From Cacajao melanocephalus (lineage: Eukaryota; Chordata; Mammalia; Primates; Pitheciidae), in contig CAUYLG010021500.1 of the NCBI GenBank assembly GCA_963573385.1, positions 1-64,000 on the forward strand: a DNA stretch of 64,000 nt, in the 5' to 3' direction. The notes beneath the pieces are model-generated. The model worked only from the letters and a program-made list of their open reading frames with translations, searched no databases and was not told the DNA's origin. Below are positions 1 to 10,256 of the stretch, in pieces. How positions within the stretch are numbered: position 1 is the first letter of the stretch; each line of letters begins with the position of its first letter. The position numbers were made by a program, and so were the translations under genes.

Positions 1-46
1 TGCATTCTAGCCTGGGCAATAGAACAAGAATCCCGTTCTCTCTCCC
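1..46 (+). mobile_element. Alu 3' end fragment, cut by the window edge
   Basis: The first bases match the end of an Alu right arm (a diverged form of the 'cactccagcctgggcaac' motif, then the 'agaacaagaatcccgt' segment). The rest of the element lies upstream of the window. A CT-rich simple repeat takes the place of the usual A-tail. Confidence 0.8.
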
Positions 47-136
47 TCTTTCTCTTCCTCTTTCTTTCTCTCTTACATTCTTTTTTTTCTTTCTTTCACT
101 CTTTCTTTCTTTCTTCTTTTCTCTTTCTTTCTTTCA
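37..136. repeat. CT-rich (TTTC)n-like simple repeat
   Basis: Imperfect tetranucleotide TTTC/TCTC tract of about 100 bp directly after the Alu fragment. It could form a polypurine/polypyrimidine duplex. Confidence 0.85.
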
Positions 137-139
137 AAA

Positions 140-1920
140 AAAAATTTTAATTATAATGACAATAATAACAAAGGAAAATAATGTAGGGTAATATTAAGTT
201 AAAATAAAGCAAACATAATATTTTAGGTAAATCAGAATTATCTACGCAAAACTACACATTCTTATGACTAATTCTCCAATGAGCATCTGAATAATAGCAA
301 TTCATTTATTCTGGAGTCATGATCATGGATACATTTTTTCAAAATTTTTATCCATAATAGTGTTACTATAATTAAAAAATAATAGGTTCTTTAAGTTGAA
401 AAAGATGCCAGAATGGAAATTGGGAGCCCTAGAATCTAGCCCAGTCTTTTCATTTTAAATCCTTTACTTACATAGGCTTCCATTTTTTCAAATAATATGC
501 TATGAAAAGATTCAACTAGTATTTTTTAAGTTGTAAGAGCCTATGATTCTAAATCCCAGTCTAGAAAACTGTCTTCCTCCTTTTCTACATTAGCTATTTT
601 CTAGTCTTTCTGAAAGTTGGCTTCAGTCACTCAATAATATTGGTTGACTCTCTACCAATCAGTAAAATCATGTGCTACCTTTTTGATGGGGAGTAGGTAG
701 AACTTAGATAAACATGTGAAATACTGTTCCTGAACTTAGAAAACTTTTATTTATATCTGTTATGAAGAGGTAAGACATGTAAGATAGGAACTACATGATC
801 CAAAGAAAGAACTTTGGAGTCAAAGAGAAAATATTAACACAGATAGAGGCATCACAGACATGACATTTGAGCTAAGTCTCACAGAATAAGCACTGTTTGG
901 ACTTGTCAGATAGGGATCAGAGTGGATACTTCACGAAAAGGAAACACCATGGCAAACTATGGAGCTAGGGAACCCTGAAAATTGTACAAAAACCGTTCTT
1001 AGCTTGGTTTGTTTAAAGCATAGGCTTTATGAGACAAGCAGAGAGAGTATTTGAATACCTTTCTGAGAAAGTGACTATGGTGAATTGTAGGTGAATTGTA
1101 ACCATCTGCACAACTGCTCTCAAAAGCAATGGGAGGGTTTTTGGCAGTTGCTTGTCATGAACACTGAGAGGCGCCCTGTGTTTGGAGTTTAGCAACAGCC
1201 AACTCAACATGGGAGGAAAGAACTGCATTAATGGAGTGAAGTGGCCAAATTGGTGAGTCTGAAGTCTTGTTCCTCATTCTCCACAGGCTGTATATGAAAC
1301 CCAGCTAAACCAAACAAATCCATATTCTCCACTGAGGAAATATAGGGGTCCTGAGAGAGTCTGAGTCAGGATAACAAGTCACTGTGCACAGGAATTAGGC
1401 AATCAGAGTCAACACTCAGCAGTAGAATACAGTACATTTCTCTGAAAGGCCGGAAGGTACTGGATTTAGATGAAAGTCCAGTTTTCACCCATCATTTCCT
1501 GGCAGAGAGGCCCTTTCTTATTTTAACCTCCAAAGGACAAAATACCACCTTAGCATGAAGCAGTGAAAAAAGAACAATGCATTAAACAATGCATTGTTAC
1601 TTTATCCAAACAAGAAGAGATTGTGATATTATAAGTACACAAATGTCAAAGTTTTGTCTTTCCACCCCCTCTCACTATGAAGAATATCATCAGTTACAGA
1701 AAAATGAGGAAAGTATATTTTTGCTGTACATCAGAGTATAATATATAAATGTGTGGTCATACTATGGAGATTTATTGGTGGCTTTATTTACCAGTATATG
1801 ATCAAAAGATGTTATTAAAATTCCTTAAGCTTTATTTTCCTTAAAATAGGAATAATATCCCTTAAAATGAGAAATTTTCAAAAACTGCTTTTGAAAATTA
1901 TTGATGATATTAACTCTAGG
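140..1920. other. Unassigned AT-rich non-coding stretch
   Basis: No gene or confidently recognised repeat. The only open frame listed here is a 71-codon minus-strand frame at 1013-1228 with no recognisable domain, taken as chance. Confidence 0.6.
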
Positions 1921-1921
1921 C

Positions 1922-2328
1922 TCATATTTCATGCATCATGCTAAGCCCTTGTTAATTGTTACCCCCATTTAATCCTGAAAAGCACCCTTAAAAGAATGTT
2001 TAAACCCTACTGTACCTTATTTTTAAAGATGAGAAAACTGTGGCTTACAGCAATGATTTTTAAATTTCAATGCCAATTTTAGTGGAGGATTTTGTTTTTA
2101 AATGCAGATTCCAACTCTGTTCCTGAGGTGGGTCTGAGAGTCTACATTTCCAACAACCTCCCAAGTAGTGGCAGTGCCGCTGCTCTACAGAAGACTCTTA
2201 GCACAGCAAGGTCTTACTAAAGCTAGTATTTACCCAAGTCACACAGATAGCAAGTGACAGGGACAGTATTGACCCCACATCTGTCTAAGCTGCAAACCTT
2301 TGTGATTATCCATTATGCCTCGCTAACC
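1922..2328 (-). repeat. MIR SINE, antisense, split by a MER5-like element
   Basis: The reverse complement of the MIR core is visible: 'cccatttaatcctgaaaag', 'gatgagaaaactgtggctt', then after an interruption 'gtcacacagatagcaagtg' and a region before the 5' end. The middle (about 2055-2202) is foreign and belongs to the hAT element listed next. MIRs are ancient tRNA-derived SINEs mobilised by L2. Confidence 0.8.
2055..2202. mobile_element. MER5-like hAT-Charlie non-autonomous transposon nested in a MIR
   Basis: The segment resembles the MER5 consensus ('atgcagattcc', 'gtctgagagtctacatttc', then a 'caacctcccaagtag' block). It is flanked by an 8-bp duplication with one mismatch: ACAGCAAT at 2047-2054 and ACAGCAAG at 2203-2210. 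The 8-bp length is what hAT transposases leave. The terminal inverted repeats are badly decayed. Confidence 0.7.
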
Positions 2329-3090
2329 CTTCACAAGGAAAATTGATATTCATTCACACAGAACACAGGGAGGACCTTTGATGAATGGTGTGGAAGTTAA
2401 TTGAGGCCTAATCATGAATGCCTGGTATGCTGACTTGGGACCATCTCAAAGTAATGAGGAGCTTAAGCACCTGGAAGAAATTGGTTTCTAAATATTCTAG
2501 TTTCTTTTTGTTGTTGTTCCAAAGAAAATGGTTTGACCTTGTTTTATGTGTCACCACAATGTGAGTAATCTTTTGCTGAGTACTACAGAATGATGTTAAT
2601 AAATAATAATAATAATAAAGATATCATTAGATTTCTTTTCTGGTTAACCTCTCTTTTATATTATACCTAATCGTAAAAGGTCCTACCTTTCTAAGTAGTA
2701 ATTTCTACGTTACTGGTAGAAATTTCTACATGACATCGTAGAAATTTCTAGTTGTATGTAATGCAAGGAAGTAATTTATATTTCCATGCTTGCTTTTTAT
2801 ATCAGTAGCTCATTCTTATATTTAAGCCACTGTGTTAAAAACATCATGGTTCACCAAATTGCAATAACAATTATGTAACAGATAAAATTAAAGCAGCCAC
2901 CTCTGGAAAAACATATTATCCAGTTACAGCGAATGCTTAGGAAACAAAAACCTTATAGTTCTTGGAAAGGTAATATTCAGAAATACCGAGAAGTATTAGA
3001 GTGAGAAGTATTTTTTCATTCAATACATTTTATTAACTCTAATATATGTTTCTGGGTTTTCTGACATACCAATAATTTAGCTTAAATTAA
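2329..3090. other. Unassigned AT-rich stretch with short palindromes
   Basis: No gene seen. It holds a short (AAT)n run near 2600-2618 and two copies of a 14-bp near-palindrome, at 2716-2729 (GTAGAAATTTCTAC, perfect) and 2738-2751 (last base differs). Confidence 0.5.
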
Positions 3091-3263
3091 ATTCTATACT
3101 ACCTAAAATTAAAATTTCAAGAAATTAAATTCTATACTACCTAATTCACACACACTGAATCCACCTGTGTTCTTTAAATGTTAGAAGAAAAAGCATTAGA
3201 TCTAGAACAAGAAAATATCTAACTAATTCACATACACCTAATAACACATATGATATGTGTGAA

Positions 3264-3633
3264 TCAAATGTTTCTGCCTTGGTCAAGCAGGTAGGTTAGG
3301 GTGCTATTAACAAAAGTAGAAATACCAGAGGAGGATCATGTTTTGCCACAAGAAAGTTAGCTATTTTAAACATTTTCTGAGCAAAAAAAAAAAAAAAAAA
3401 ATTAGATGTGGCAAACTTTCTGATTTATGCCTTGCCTCTTTTCCATCCTCTTCTTTCATCAGTCACTTTTGAGCTTTATGCTGCAGCCATTGTGAGGTCA
3501 TACTTGCACTTTTCTAAAGGATTCACCCTCTTAGTACTAGGTATTTGGATATGCTGCTCTATGGTCTTGAACTTTCCCTAAAGAGTGTATATGTGGCTCC
3601 CTCATGCCCCTTTAGCATGTCACCCATATTTCT
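3264..3633 (+). repeat. Copy A of a local 360-370 bp direct duplication
   Basis: Aligns along its whole length with 6247-6607, including the junction between an L2-derived piece and an A-run followed by a second L2-like piece. By eye the two copies are roughly 85-90% identical with small indels. Sharing the composite junction argues for duplication rather than two independent insertions. Confidence 0.85.
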
Positions 3634-3664
3634 AAAATCAAAGCGTTTTAAAACACTTTCTTTG

Positions 3665-3747
3665 ATCTCACCTGTGTTCTTTAAGCATGTATCTGTACAA
3701 CTACACCTGATAGGCTCCTATTCCAATCTCTGCTTTTGAGCTCTTAG
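3665..3747 (+). repeat. Copy 1 of an 83-bp direct duplication
   Basis: Matches 4711-4793 over 83 bp with only a few substitutions. The sub-motif CACCTGTGTTCTTTAA also occurs a third time near 3162-3177. Confidence 0.85.
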
Positions 3748-4203
3748 TTCTCATCTGTCCAATTGCATCATCCCTCTTCCAGAAGGAAAGGTTCCTTTAG
3801 AGTAAAGGTTAAGACTTGTTATCAGAAGTTTTTAAATTTTTATTTAACATGACAGCTTATATAAACTCTATAACTAAAAGCAATCCAAAGATGATCTACA
3901 ATGCTTTTGAACTCAGAAACTATGACTTGCAAAAGAAAATGTTAGAGATTGTAGTCATTGGCAATACAATAATAATTTTCACCTGCATAGAACTTTACAA
4001 TTTGTATAATGTGGTTTCCAAGTAGCAGATGATCTAGAGTGCCTTTAAAAATGAGGATGAGGGCCAGGAGCCTCAGAAATCTCCCAGGTGATTTATTTGG
4101 ATTAGTCAGGTTTGGGATCCTCTCAATATCATTTTATATCTGTCCAATTAGAGCCTGCCAATATCTCTGGGAAATAATCAGGACAGGCAGTATTTCCCTT
4201 TTA

Positions 4204-4206
4204 TGT

Positions 4207-4248
<42 letters not shown>
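4204..4248. repeat. (TG)n microsatellite
   Basis: About 22 TG dinucleotides with one early TA interruption, followed by 'tatacacacatac'. Likely length-polymorphic. Confidence 0.95.
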
Positions 4249-4251
<3 letters not shown>

Positions 4252-4274
4252 CACACATACCCTCAGATATGCTT

Positions 4275-4385
4275 AGAAAGTTGAGGAAGATCACACAGCT
4301 GACCATGATTCAGAAAAAAAAAAATTATGATATTTTCTGATTCCAGATCTAATGCTTTTCCTTCTAACATTTTAAGCTGCCTAAA
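4275..4385 (-). repeat. MIR fragment, antisense
   Basis: 'gaagatcacacagctgacc' and 'ttccagatctaatgctttt' fit the reverse complement of the MIR 5' half. A related sense-strand MIR-like piece at about 3179-3208 explains the partial inverted match between the two places. Confidence 0.5.
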
Positions 4386-4710
4386 CTAAGCTATTCTTTT
4401 GACAAATATTCTAATGTAGAAACTTGAGGAATGGGGATGTGAACAAAGAAATAGTTAACAGTGTAATCAGTAACCAATATTTTTATTGTTGTTATTTGTA
4501 TGTATTGGATTTGTTTACAGTGGATTTGAGATTCATTTCTTAAAGTGATAGAATGAGATAAAAATTAACTTCTCTAAAATAAATATGTCCTAAATTTCTT
4601 AGTTATGTAAATAATCAAATAGTCCATTTTCCTCTTTTTCCAGGTGAGAAGAGTAAAAAAGAGACAGATTAAATTACTGGAAATCAATATCCTAGGGTAT
4701 AGGCCTAAGA

Positions 4711-4793
4711 ATCTCACCTGTGTTCTTTAAGCATGTACCTATACAACTACACCTGATAGGATCCTATTCCAATCTCTGCTTTTGAGCTCTCAG
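4711..4793 (+). repeat. Copy 2 of an 83-bp direct duplication
   Basis: Second copy of the 3665-3747 segment, 1,046 bp downstream in the same orientation. Confidence 0.85.
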
Positions 4794-5420
4794 ATGAACC
4801 AATAACAAGCACAGATATTTACTTCTATCTGTTCCTTCTATGCTCTATTCTGTTTATTAATCCAGTATGTGTGTTTGTGTGTCTGCACACTTGTGTGTAT
4901 CTGTGTTGACTTATTCTTGTCAAGCATTTCTAGCTTCAGGAATCAGCTAAGTTTGGTGCTTCCTGATATACAAAACCATACAAAGACTTCACTGTGTTAC
5001 TTCAGTAAACCCAGTCTCTACTTTTGTAATACCATGCGTGTTTTAAGCATATGTACATGAGTTTGCAGATTTCTAGATTTTTAAAAAAATATTAATACAT
5101 GAGTTCTTAACTGGATGTCTTGCTATTTTAACAAATCATTATATCATTATTTGAAAATCAGGGATTGTCAGCACATCAAATCCTGATTTTAAACATCAGT
5201 AGTATGAACTAAATATTTTGTTGTGGTTGTTGCCTTTATCCCTGAAACTGAGTAATGTGTCAAGCCATAGCAGAACCTCAGTAAATATTTGGTAAATGAA
5301 TGAGTAAATGTGCAAGGATATCTCATTTTTGCTAATCTTAAAATATCTGGAGAAGTTATCAGTAATTGGTCAGGTGGTAATAGTGAAGCCAACAAATCAT
5401 TTTCTTAAGTTGGTCAATAT
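4794..5420. other. Unassigned AT-rich stretch
   Basis: No gene or firm repeat assignment. A weak (TG)-rich patch sits at 4866-4905. The open frames here (63 and 68 codons) have no recognisable content. Confidence 0.5.
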
Positions 5421-5423
5421 TAT

Positions 5424-6345
5424 TTATTCAACAAGTGTTTATTGAGCATTTACTGTATTTCCAGAGCATTGTAAGCACAAAGAACTTTTCTCCTTAAGGG
5501 CTCAGAAGCAAGTAAATAAAAAATTACATCCCTCTAATAGCTAGTATAATACAGGCACTGTGGAAAGATTTAACAAGTTTCTTTTAGTCCTTCAGGAGTA
5601 AAGACCCCCTAGAAGAGGTGACATTTTGACTACTGTTTATTATCAGAGTGCTTAGCACAACAAATAATATTGAAGTGTGAGTAAGAAATTGTCAGGCAGT
5701 TGGTCAGAAAAAGGGTATTCGAAGAAGACAGAACACCATATTTGCAGGTGCAGAGATGAGAGAAATGCTTAACCACTAAAAAAATTAAAACATTGCTTAA
5801 GCACTGAGCTATTTACAACTCCGTTAGAATAACTGTAAGTAGTTCAGCATATCTGGATTCAGTGTGTGTGAATTAGGTAGTATAGAAGCAAAGGCTAGAA
5901 GGACATATTTGGCTAGATGGTAAATAGCCAACTAGGCCAAGAATTTGAAGATTTTTTTTGAGGGCAATAGGGAGCCATGGAATATTTAGGCAGAGTAATG
6001 ATGTGATTGGATTGTTATTTTAAACTGATTGCCTCCTATTAAACATACAGTATACTAGAGGAAGAGCAAGCATAGTGAGCTGCTTCAAAAGATGCTTTAA
6101 AAACAATAAGAAAATAAGAAAGTAGCAGCCTAGATTGAGAGTAGTATAGATGGGTGAAAAACCATAGACATGGAGGATGTGGAATCGACAGAACTTGGAG
6201 ACTCATCAGATATAAAATTGGAGAAAACAGAGGATGTGAAGATGCCTCAAATGTTTCTGCCTTGGTCAAGCAGGTACGTGAGGATGCTATTAACCAAAAG
6301 GAGAAATGCCAGAGGAGGACTGTGTTTTGTTACAATAAAATTAGC
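5424..6345 (-). repeat. L2 LINE 3' region, antisense, heavily diverged
   Basis: Reads as the reverse complement of the L2 tail and C-terminal coding region: 'tgtttattgagcatttact', 'gaggtgacattttgactac', 'agggagccatggaatattt' and 'gatgtgattggattgttat' appear in the expected order. No open frame survives. Its distal end is part of the duplicated segment shared with 3264-3633. Confidence 0.7.
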
Positions 6346-6607
6346 TATTTTAAACATTTTCTGAGCAAAAAAAAAAAAATCAGATGTGGCATACTTTCTG
6401 ATTTATCTCCTGCCTCTTTTCTGTCCTCTTCTTTCATCAGTCATCTTTGAGCTTTATGCTCCAGCCATTGTGAGCGCATACTCACACTTTTCTAAAGGAG
6501 TCACACTCTCAGTACTGGGGTATTTGCATATGCTGCTCTATAGTCTTGAACCTTCCCTAAAGAGAGTATAGCTCTCTCATGCTCCTTTAGCATGTCACCC
6601 ATACTTC
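6247..6607 (+). repeat. Copy B of a local 360-370 bp direct duplication
   Basis: Partner of 3264-3633. This copy lies at the junction of an antisense and a sense L2 fragment and continues into an L2 tail, which copy A lacks, so B is probably the source. Confidence 0.85.
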
Positions 6608-6770
6608 TGTCAGAATTTATCACATCTCATCATTATTATGTATTTACCTTCCTCCTTCATTCAATACAGGCTCCAAGTGAGCAGATTCTGATTTAGTCAC
6701 TTGAATACCCAGCACTTGCAATTATTATTGGCATGTAATGGATGCTTAGTATATGTTAGGAAATCAGGAC
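6390..6770 (+). repeat. L2 LINE 3' end, sense
   Basis: Sequence from 'tatctcctgcctcttttct' onward, with 'agaatttatcacatctcat' and a final 'cccagcacttgcaattatt' block, follows the L2 3'-end order. It faces the antisense L2 at 5424-6345. Confidence 0.6.
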
Positions 6771-6844
6771 TAGAAAGATAGATGTGGAGTCCTCAGTACA
6801 TAGTTACTTTGACAAAAGTAATATTTGTTATAAATGCAATTGAG

Positions 6845-7085
6845 CATCATAGTAAAGGGCATGACTCTGGGACAGGACTACTTGGATTTGAATTCTAGTT
6901 CCATAATTATTAGCTTTGTGATATTGAACATGTTACTTACCCACTTTGTGATTTGGTTTCCTTGTCTGTTAAATGGGGACAATAGCAATATCTATTTGTA
7001 ATATTTTTGGCCATTCAGTAAGTTGCATATAACATGCAACAGCGTCTGGTACCTTAGTGAACTCAAACATTAGCTACTAATTTTA
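6845..7085 (+). repeat. MIR SINE, sense
   Basis: Motifs in MIR order: 'gcatgactctgggacagga', 'tttgaattctagttccata', 'gtttccttgtctgttaaat', 'ggggacaatagcaatat'. Confidence 0.85.
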
Positions 7086-7765
7086 TAATTCATTATGGAT
7101 GGATTTTAGTCATCTGGTAAGAAATAATCACAAGTGTCCCTGTCTTTCTCTCTCTCTTCTAAAATTATGTCTATCTTTGTTAGAATCTTAAGGAAAATCA
7201 TTTATATAGTTAACAATGAATAATGCTCTTTACCACTCAGCTCTGAAGGAAGTAGAATTCAGGCTACTTTAATTTAGATGAAATGGTTGTCATTACAGCA
7301 TAAATAGTATCCCATTAGTCTTGTTAATAGTATACCAGATAGCTAGCTGATAAACATTATTATATCCCTATTTTATTCTTTTAAAATGTATTGAAGAAAG
7401 AGATATTTGAGTGAATTTACATAATAAAAATCATAAAGCAAGATATCTGGGTTTATTACAAAGAAAGTGTTCTACTTCTGAATCCTTGCTTCCTCAAAGT
7501 ATTTTGTTACTAATCACCAAAGATCAGTTTTCCTGGCAGACTTGAATAAGGTTTATATCATTTTAAAAACATATTCATTGCATGTACTATGTTATTATTT
7601 GACTTATTATACTTAAAGAAGATAGGGGAATTTTTATTTAGAATTACTTCCTATACCCACGAAGAGTTTCCAACAATATGCAAATGCAGAAGTCTAATAT
7701 ATTAAGTGGTTTAAGAGAACAATTATCTAATATTTTTTCCTCTTCGTACATTTCCAACAATAAAT
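7086..7765. other. Unassigned AT-rich stretch
   Basis: No gene, RNA gene or confidently recognised repeat. Confidence 0.5.
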
Positions 7766-7769
7766 GTTA

Positions 7770-7870
7770 GGTGATAAAAATAGAAAAAATTAAGAAAATT
7801 TAAGAAAAAATTAAGAAAAATTAAGAAAATTAAGACAAATTTTTAAAAATTAAGAAAAAATTAAAAAATT
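7770..7870. repeat. A-rich (TTAAGAAAA)n-like low-complexity tract
   Basis: Loose tandem repetition of TTAAGAAA/TTAAGAAAAA units just upstream of the L1 insertion point. Such A-rich DNA offers TTTT/A-type sites for the L1 endonuclease. Confidence 0.8.
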
Positions 7871-7887
7871 AAGAAAGTTTAATGTAA

Positions 7888-9152
7888 GGACTTGCACCAA
7901 GATGGCTGAATAGGAACAGCTCTGAAGGGCAGTTCCCAGGGAAAGCAGACACAGAAGTTGAGTGATCTCTGTATTTCCAACCAAGGTACCAGGTTCATCT
8001 CAATGGGACTGGTTGGATAGTGGTGTAGCCCAAGGAGGGCAAACTGAGGCAGGGTGGGGCACTGCCTCACCCAGGAAGTGCAACGGGCTGGAGGGCCCTC
8101 TCTCCTACCCAACAGAGGCCACTGGGGACATTTCCAGTCACTCTGGAGCTCTTTCATATGCTATGCTTTTCCTGCAGTCTTTGCAGCCCACAAACCAAGA
8201 GATTTCCACCTGCTGACAAGCATAGCAGGTTGAATCTGGGCAGCCAATTCAGCTGGCACTGCGAGTTCCCAGCAAAAATCTAAGCAGCCATTTTGACTGG
8301 CACCTGGAATGCCTGCAAGACAGAGTTTCCCATATCCCTGAGGAAAAGGGGGCTAACAGTGGGGAGCCAGGTGATCTGGCTCCAGGGGTCCCACCCCCAC
8401 GGAGACCAACAAATTTAATCTCACTGGCTTGGGATTTCTGCATCCAGCACAGCAGTTTGAGCTGACCCTGGATGGTCAAGCTGGGTAGGAGAAGGGGTGT
8501 CCCCATTACCAAGGCAGCTCTAACCTTACCTGTATAAACAAAAGCACAGAGAAGTTTACACAGCCGCTTTGGGGGACCTGCAGTAGTTCAACAACACCTC
8601 TGCAGGCAGAATGTGACTAGACTCCTCCTCACTGGGCAGGGCATCTCTGGAAAAAGGCAGCAGCCTGTCAGGAACTTATAAATATAGCCACACTTTCCCG
8701 GGACAGAGTGCCAGGGAAATGGAGTAGTTGTGAGTTCTGCTGCAGCAAACTTAAACATCCCTTCCCAGTAATAGAGCTCCCAGCACAGCACTTGAGTTCT
8801 GACAAGGGACAGACTGCCTCCTTAAGTGGCTCTCTGACCCCTGTATATACAAAGAGTCACCTCATACAAGAGCGCTCTGGCTGACATCTGGAGGGTACCC
8901 TTCTGGGATGAAGCTACCAAAGGAAAGAAAAGGCAGCAATCTTTGCTGTTCTGCAGCCCCTGTGGGTAATTCCCAGGCGAGAAGCATCTAGAGTGGACCT
9001 CTAGCAGTCCTGCAGCAGAGGGTCCTGACTTTTAGAAGGAAAACTAAAAAACAGAAAGTAATAGCCTCAACATCAACAAAAAGGACATCCACTCAGAGAC
9101 CCCATCTGAAAGTCAACAACTTCAAAGACCAAAAGTAGATAAATCCACAAAG
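7888..9152 (+). promoter_or_regulatory. L1 5' UTR (internal promoter region)
   Basis: Begins with the L1 5' end motif ('gcaccaagatggctgaatag') and retains 'aggtaccaggttcatctca' and 'gcactgcctcacccaggaa'. In active L1s this region carries an RNA polymerase II internal promoter. The CAAGATGGC core at 7898-7906 is the YY1-binding core and is intact. Most CpGs expected in a young 5' UTR are gone, so activity is unlikely. Confidence 0.8.
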
Positions 9153-10129
9153 GTGGGAAGAAACCTGAGCACAAAGGATGAAAACACCAAAAACCAGAAT
9201 ACCTCTTCTCCTCCAAGGGAAGGAGAACTCCTCACAAGCACAGGAATGAAAATGGATGGAGGGGAAGGGAACTCAAGCAAAGAACAAAACTGGATGGAGA
9301 ATGAGTTTGATGAATTGACAGAAGCAGGCTTCAGAAGGTGGGTAATAACAAACTTCTCTGAGCTAAAGGAACATGTTCTCACCCAATGCAAAGAAATTAA
9401 GAACCTTGAAAAAAGGTTAGATGAAATGCTAACTAGAATAACCAGGTTGGAGAAGAACATGAATGACTTGATGGAGCTGAAAAACACAGCATGAAAACTT
9501 CGTGAAGCATACACAAGTTTCAATAGCCAAATCAATCAAGCAGAAGAAAGAATATCAGAGATTGAAGATCAACTCAATGAAATAAAACAAGAAGGCAAAA
9601 TTAGAGAAAAAAGAGTGAAAAGAAATGAAGAAAGCCTCCAAGAAATATGGGATCTAATCTACGTTTGATCAGTGTAACTGAATATGATGGGGAGAATGAA
9701 TCCAAACTAGAAAGCACTCTTCAGGATATTATCCGGGAGAACTTCCCCAACCTAGCAAGGCAGGCCAACATTCAAATCCAGGAAACAGAGAGAACACCAC
9801 AAAGATATTTCTCAAGAAGAGAAACCTCAAGGCACATAATCATCAGATTCATCAGGGTTGAAATGAAGGAAAAAAAGCTAAGGGCAGTCAGAGAGAAAGG
9901 TTGGATTATCCACAAAGGGAAGCCCATCACACTCACAATGGATCTCTCGGCAGAAACCCTACAAGCCAAAAGAGTGTGGGGGCCAATATTCAACATCCTT
10001 AAAGAAAAGAACTTTCAACCCAGGATTTCATATCCAGCCAAACTAAGCTTCACAAGTGAAGGAGAAATAAAATCCTTTACAGTCAAGCAATTGCTGAGAG
10101 ATTTTTTCACCACCAGGCCTGCCTTATAA
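9153..10129 (+). pseudogene. L1 ORF1p remnant (RNA-binding chaperone), disrupted
   Basis: ORF1p coats L1 RNA as a trimer. The N-terminal part and start of the coiled coil are open from ATG 9153 to an in-frame TGA at 9492-9494, where the family has an arginine after 'LKNTA'. The same frame then stays readable through the rest of the coiled coil. Near 9650 a small deletion (about 13-16 bases relative to the remembered consensus) removes the residues linking coiled coil and RRM and shifts frame. The RRM and C-terminal domain are then open at 9647-10129 ('ENFPNLARQANIQIQE', 'HKGKPITLT', 'WGPIFNILKEKNFQPRIS'). A TAA at 10127-10129 ends it about 20 residues early. Confidence 0.9.
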
Positions 10130-10256
10130 GAGCTCCTGAAAGAAGCACTAAACATGGAAAAGAACAATCAGTACCAGCCACTGCAAAAATGGTAGACTAT
10201 TGACACAATGAAGAAACTGTGTCAACTAACAGGCAAAACAACCAGCTAGTATCAAA

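Noticed and set aside
2716..2751. Twin 14-bp near-palindromes as a possible regulatory site
   Set aside because: Too short and AT-rich to support a function; noted only as a local tandem duplication.
4204..4284. Cys-Val repeat at the end of an 81-codon frame
   Set aside because: Translation of the (TG)n microsatellite.
3179..4370. Inverted match between about 3179-3208 and 4340-4370
   Set aside because: Both ends fit MIR fragments in opposite orientation, so a shared repeat family explains it.
9122..9535. 137-codon minus-strand frame opposite L1 ORF1
   Set aside because: Antisense shadow of an A-rich coding region; no independent support.
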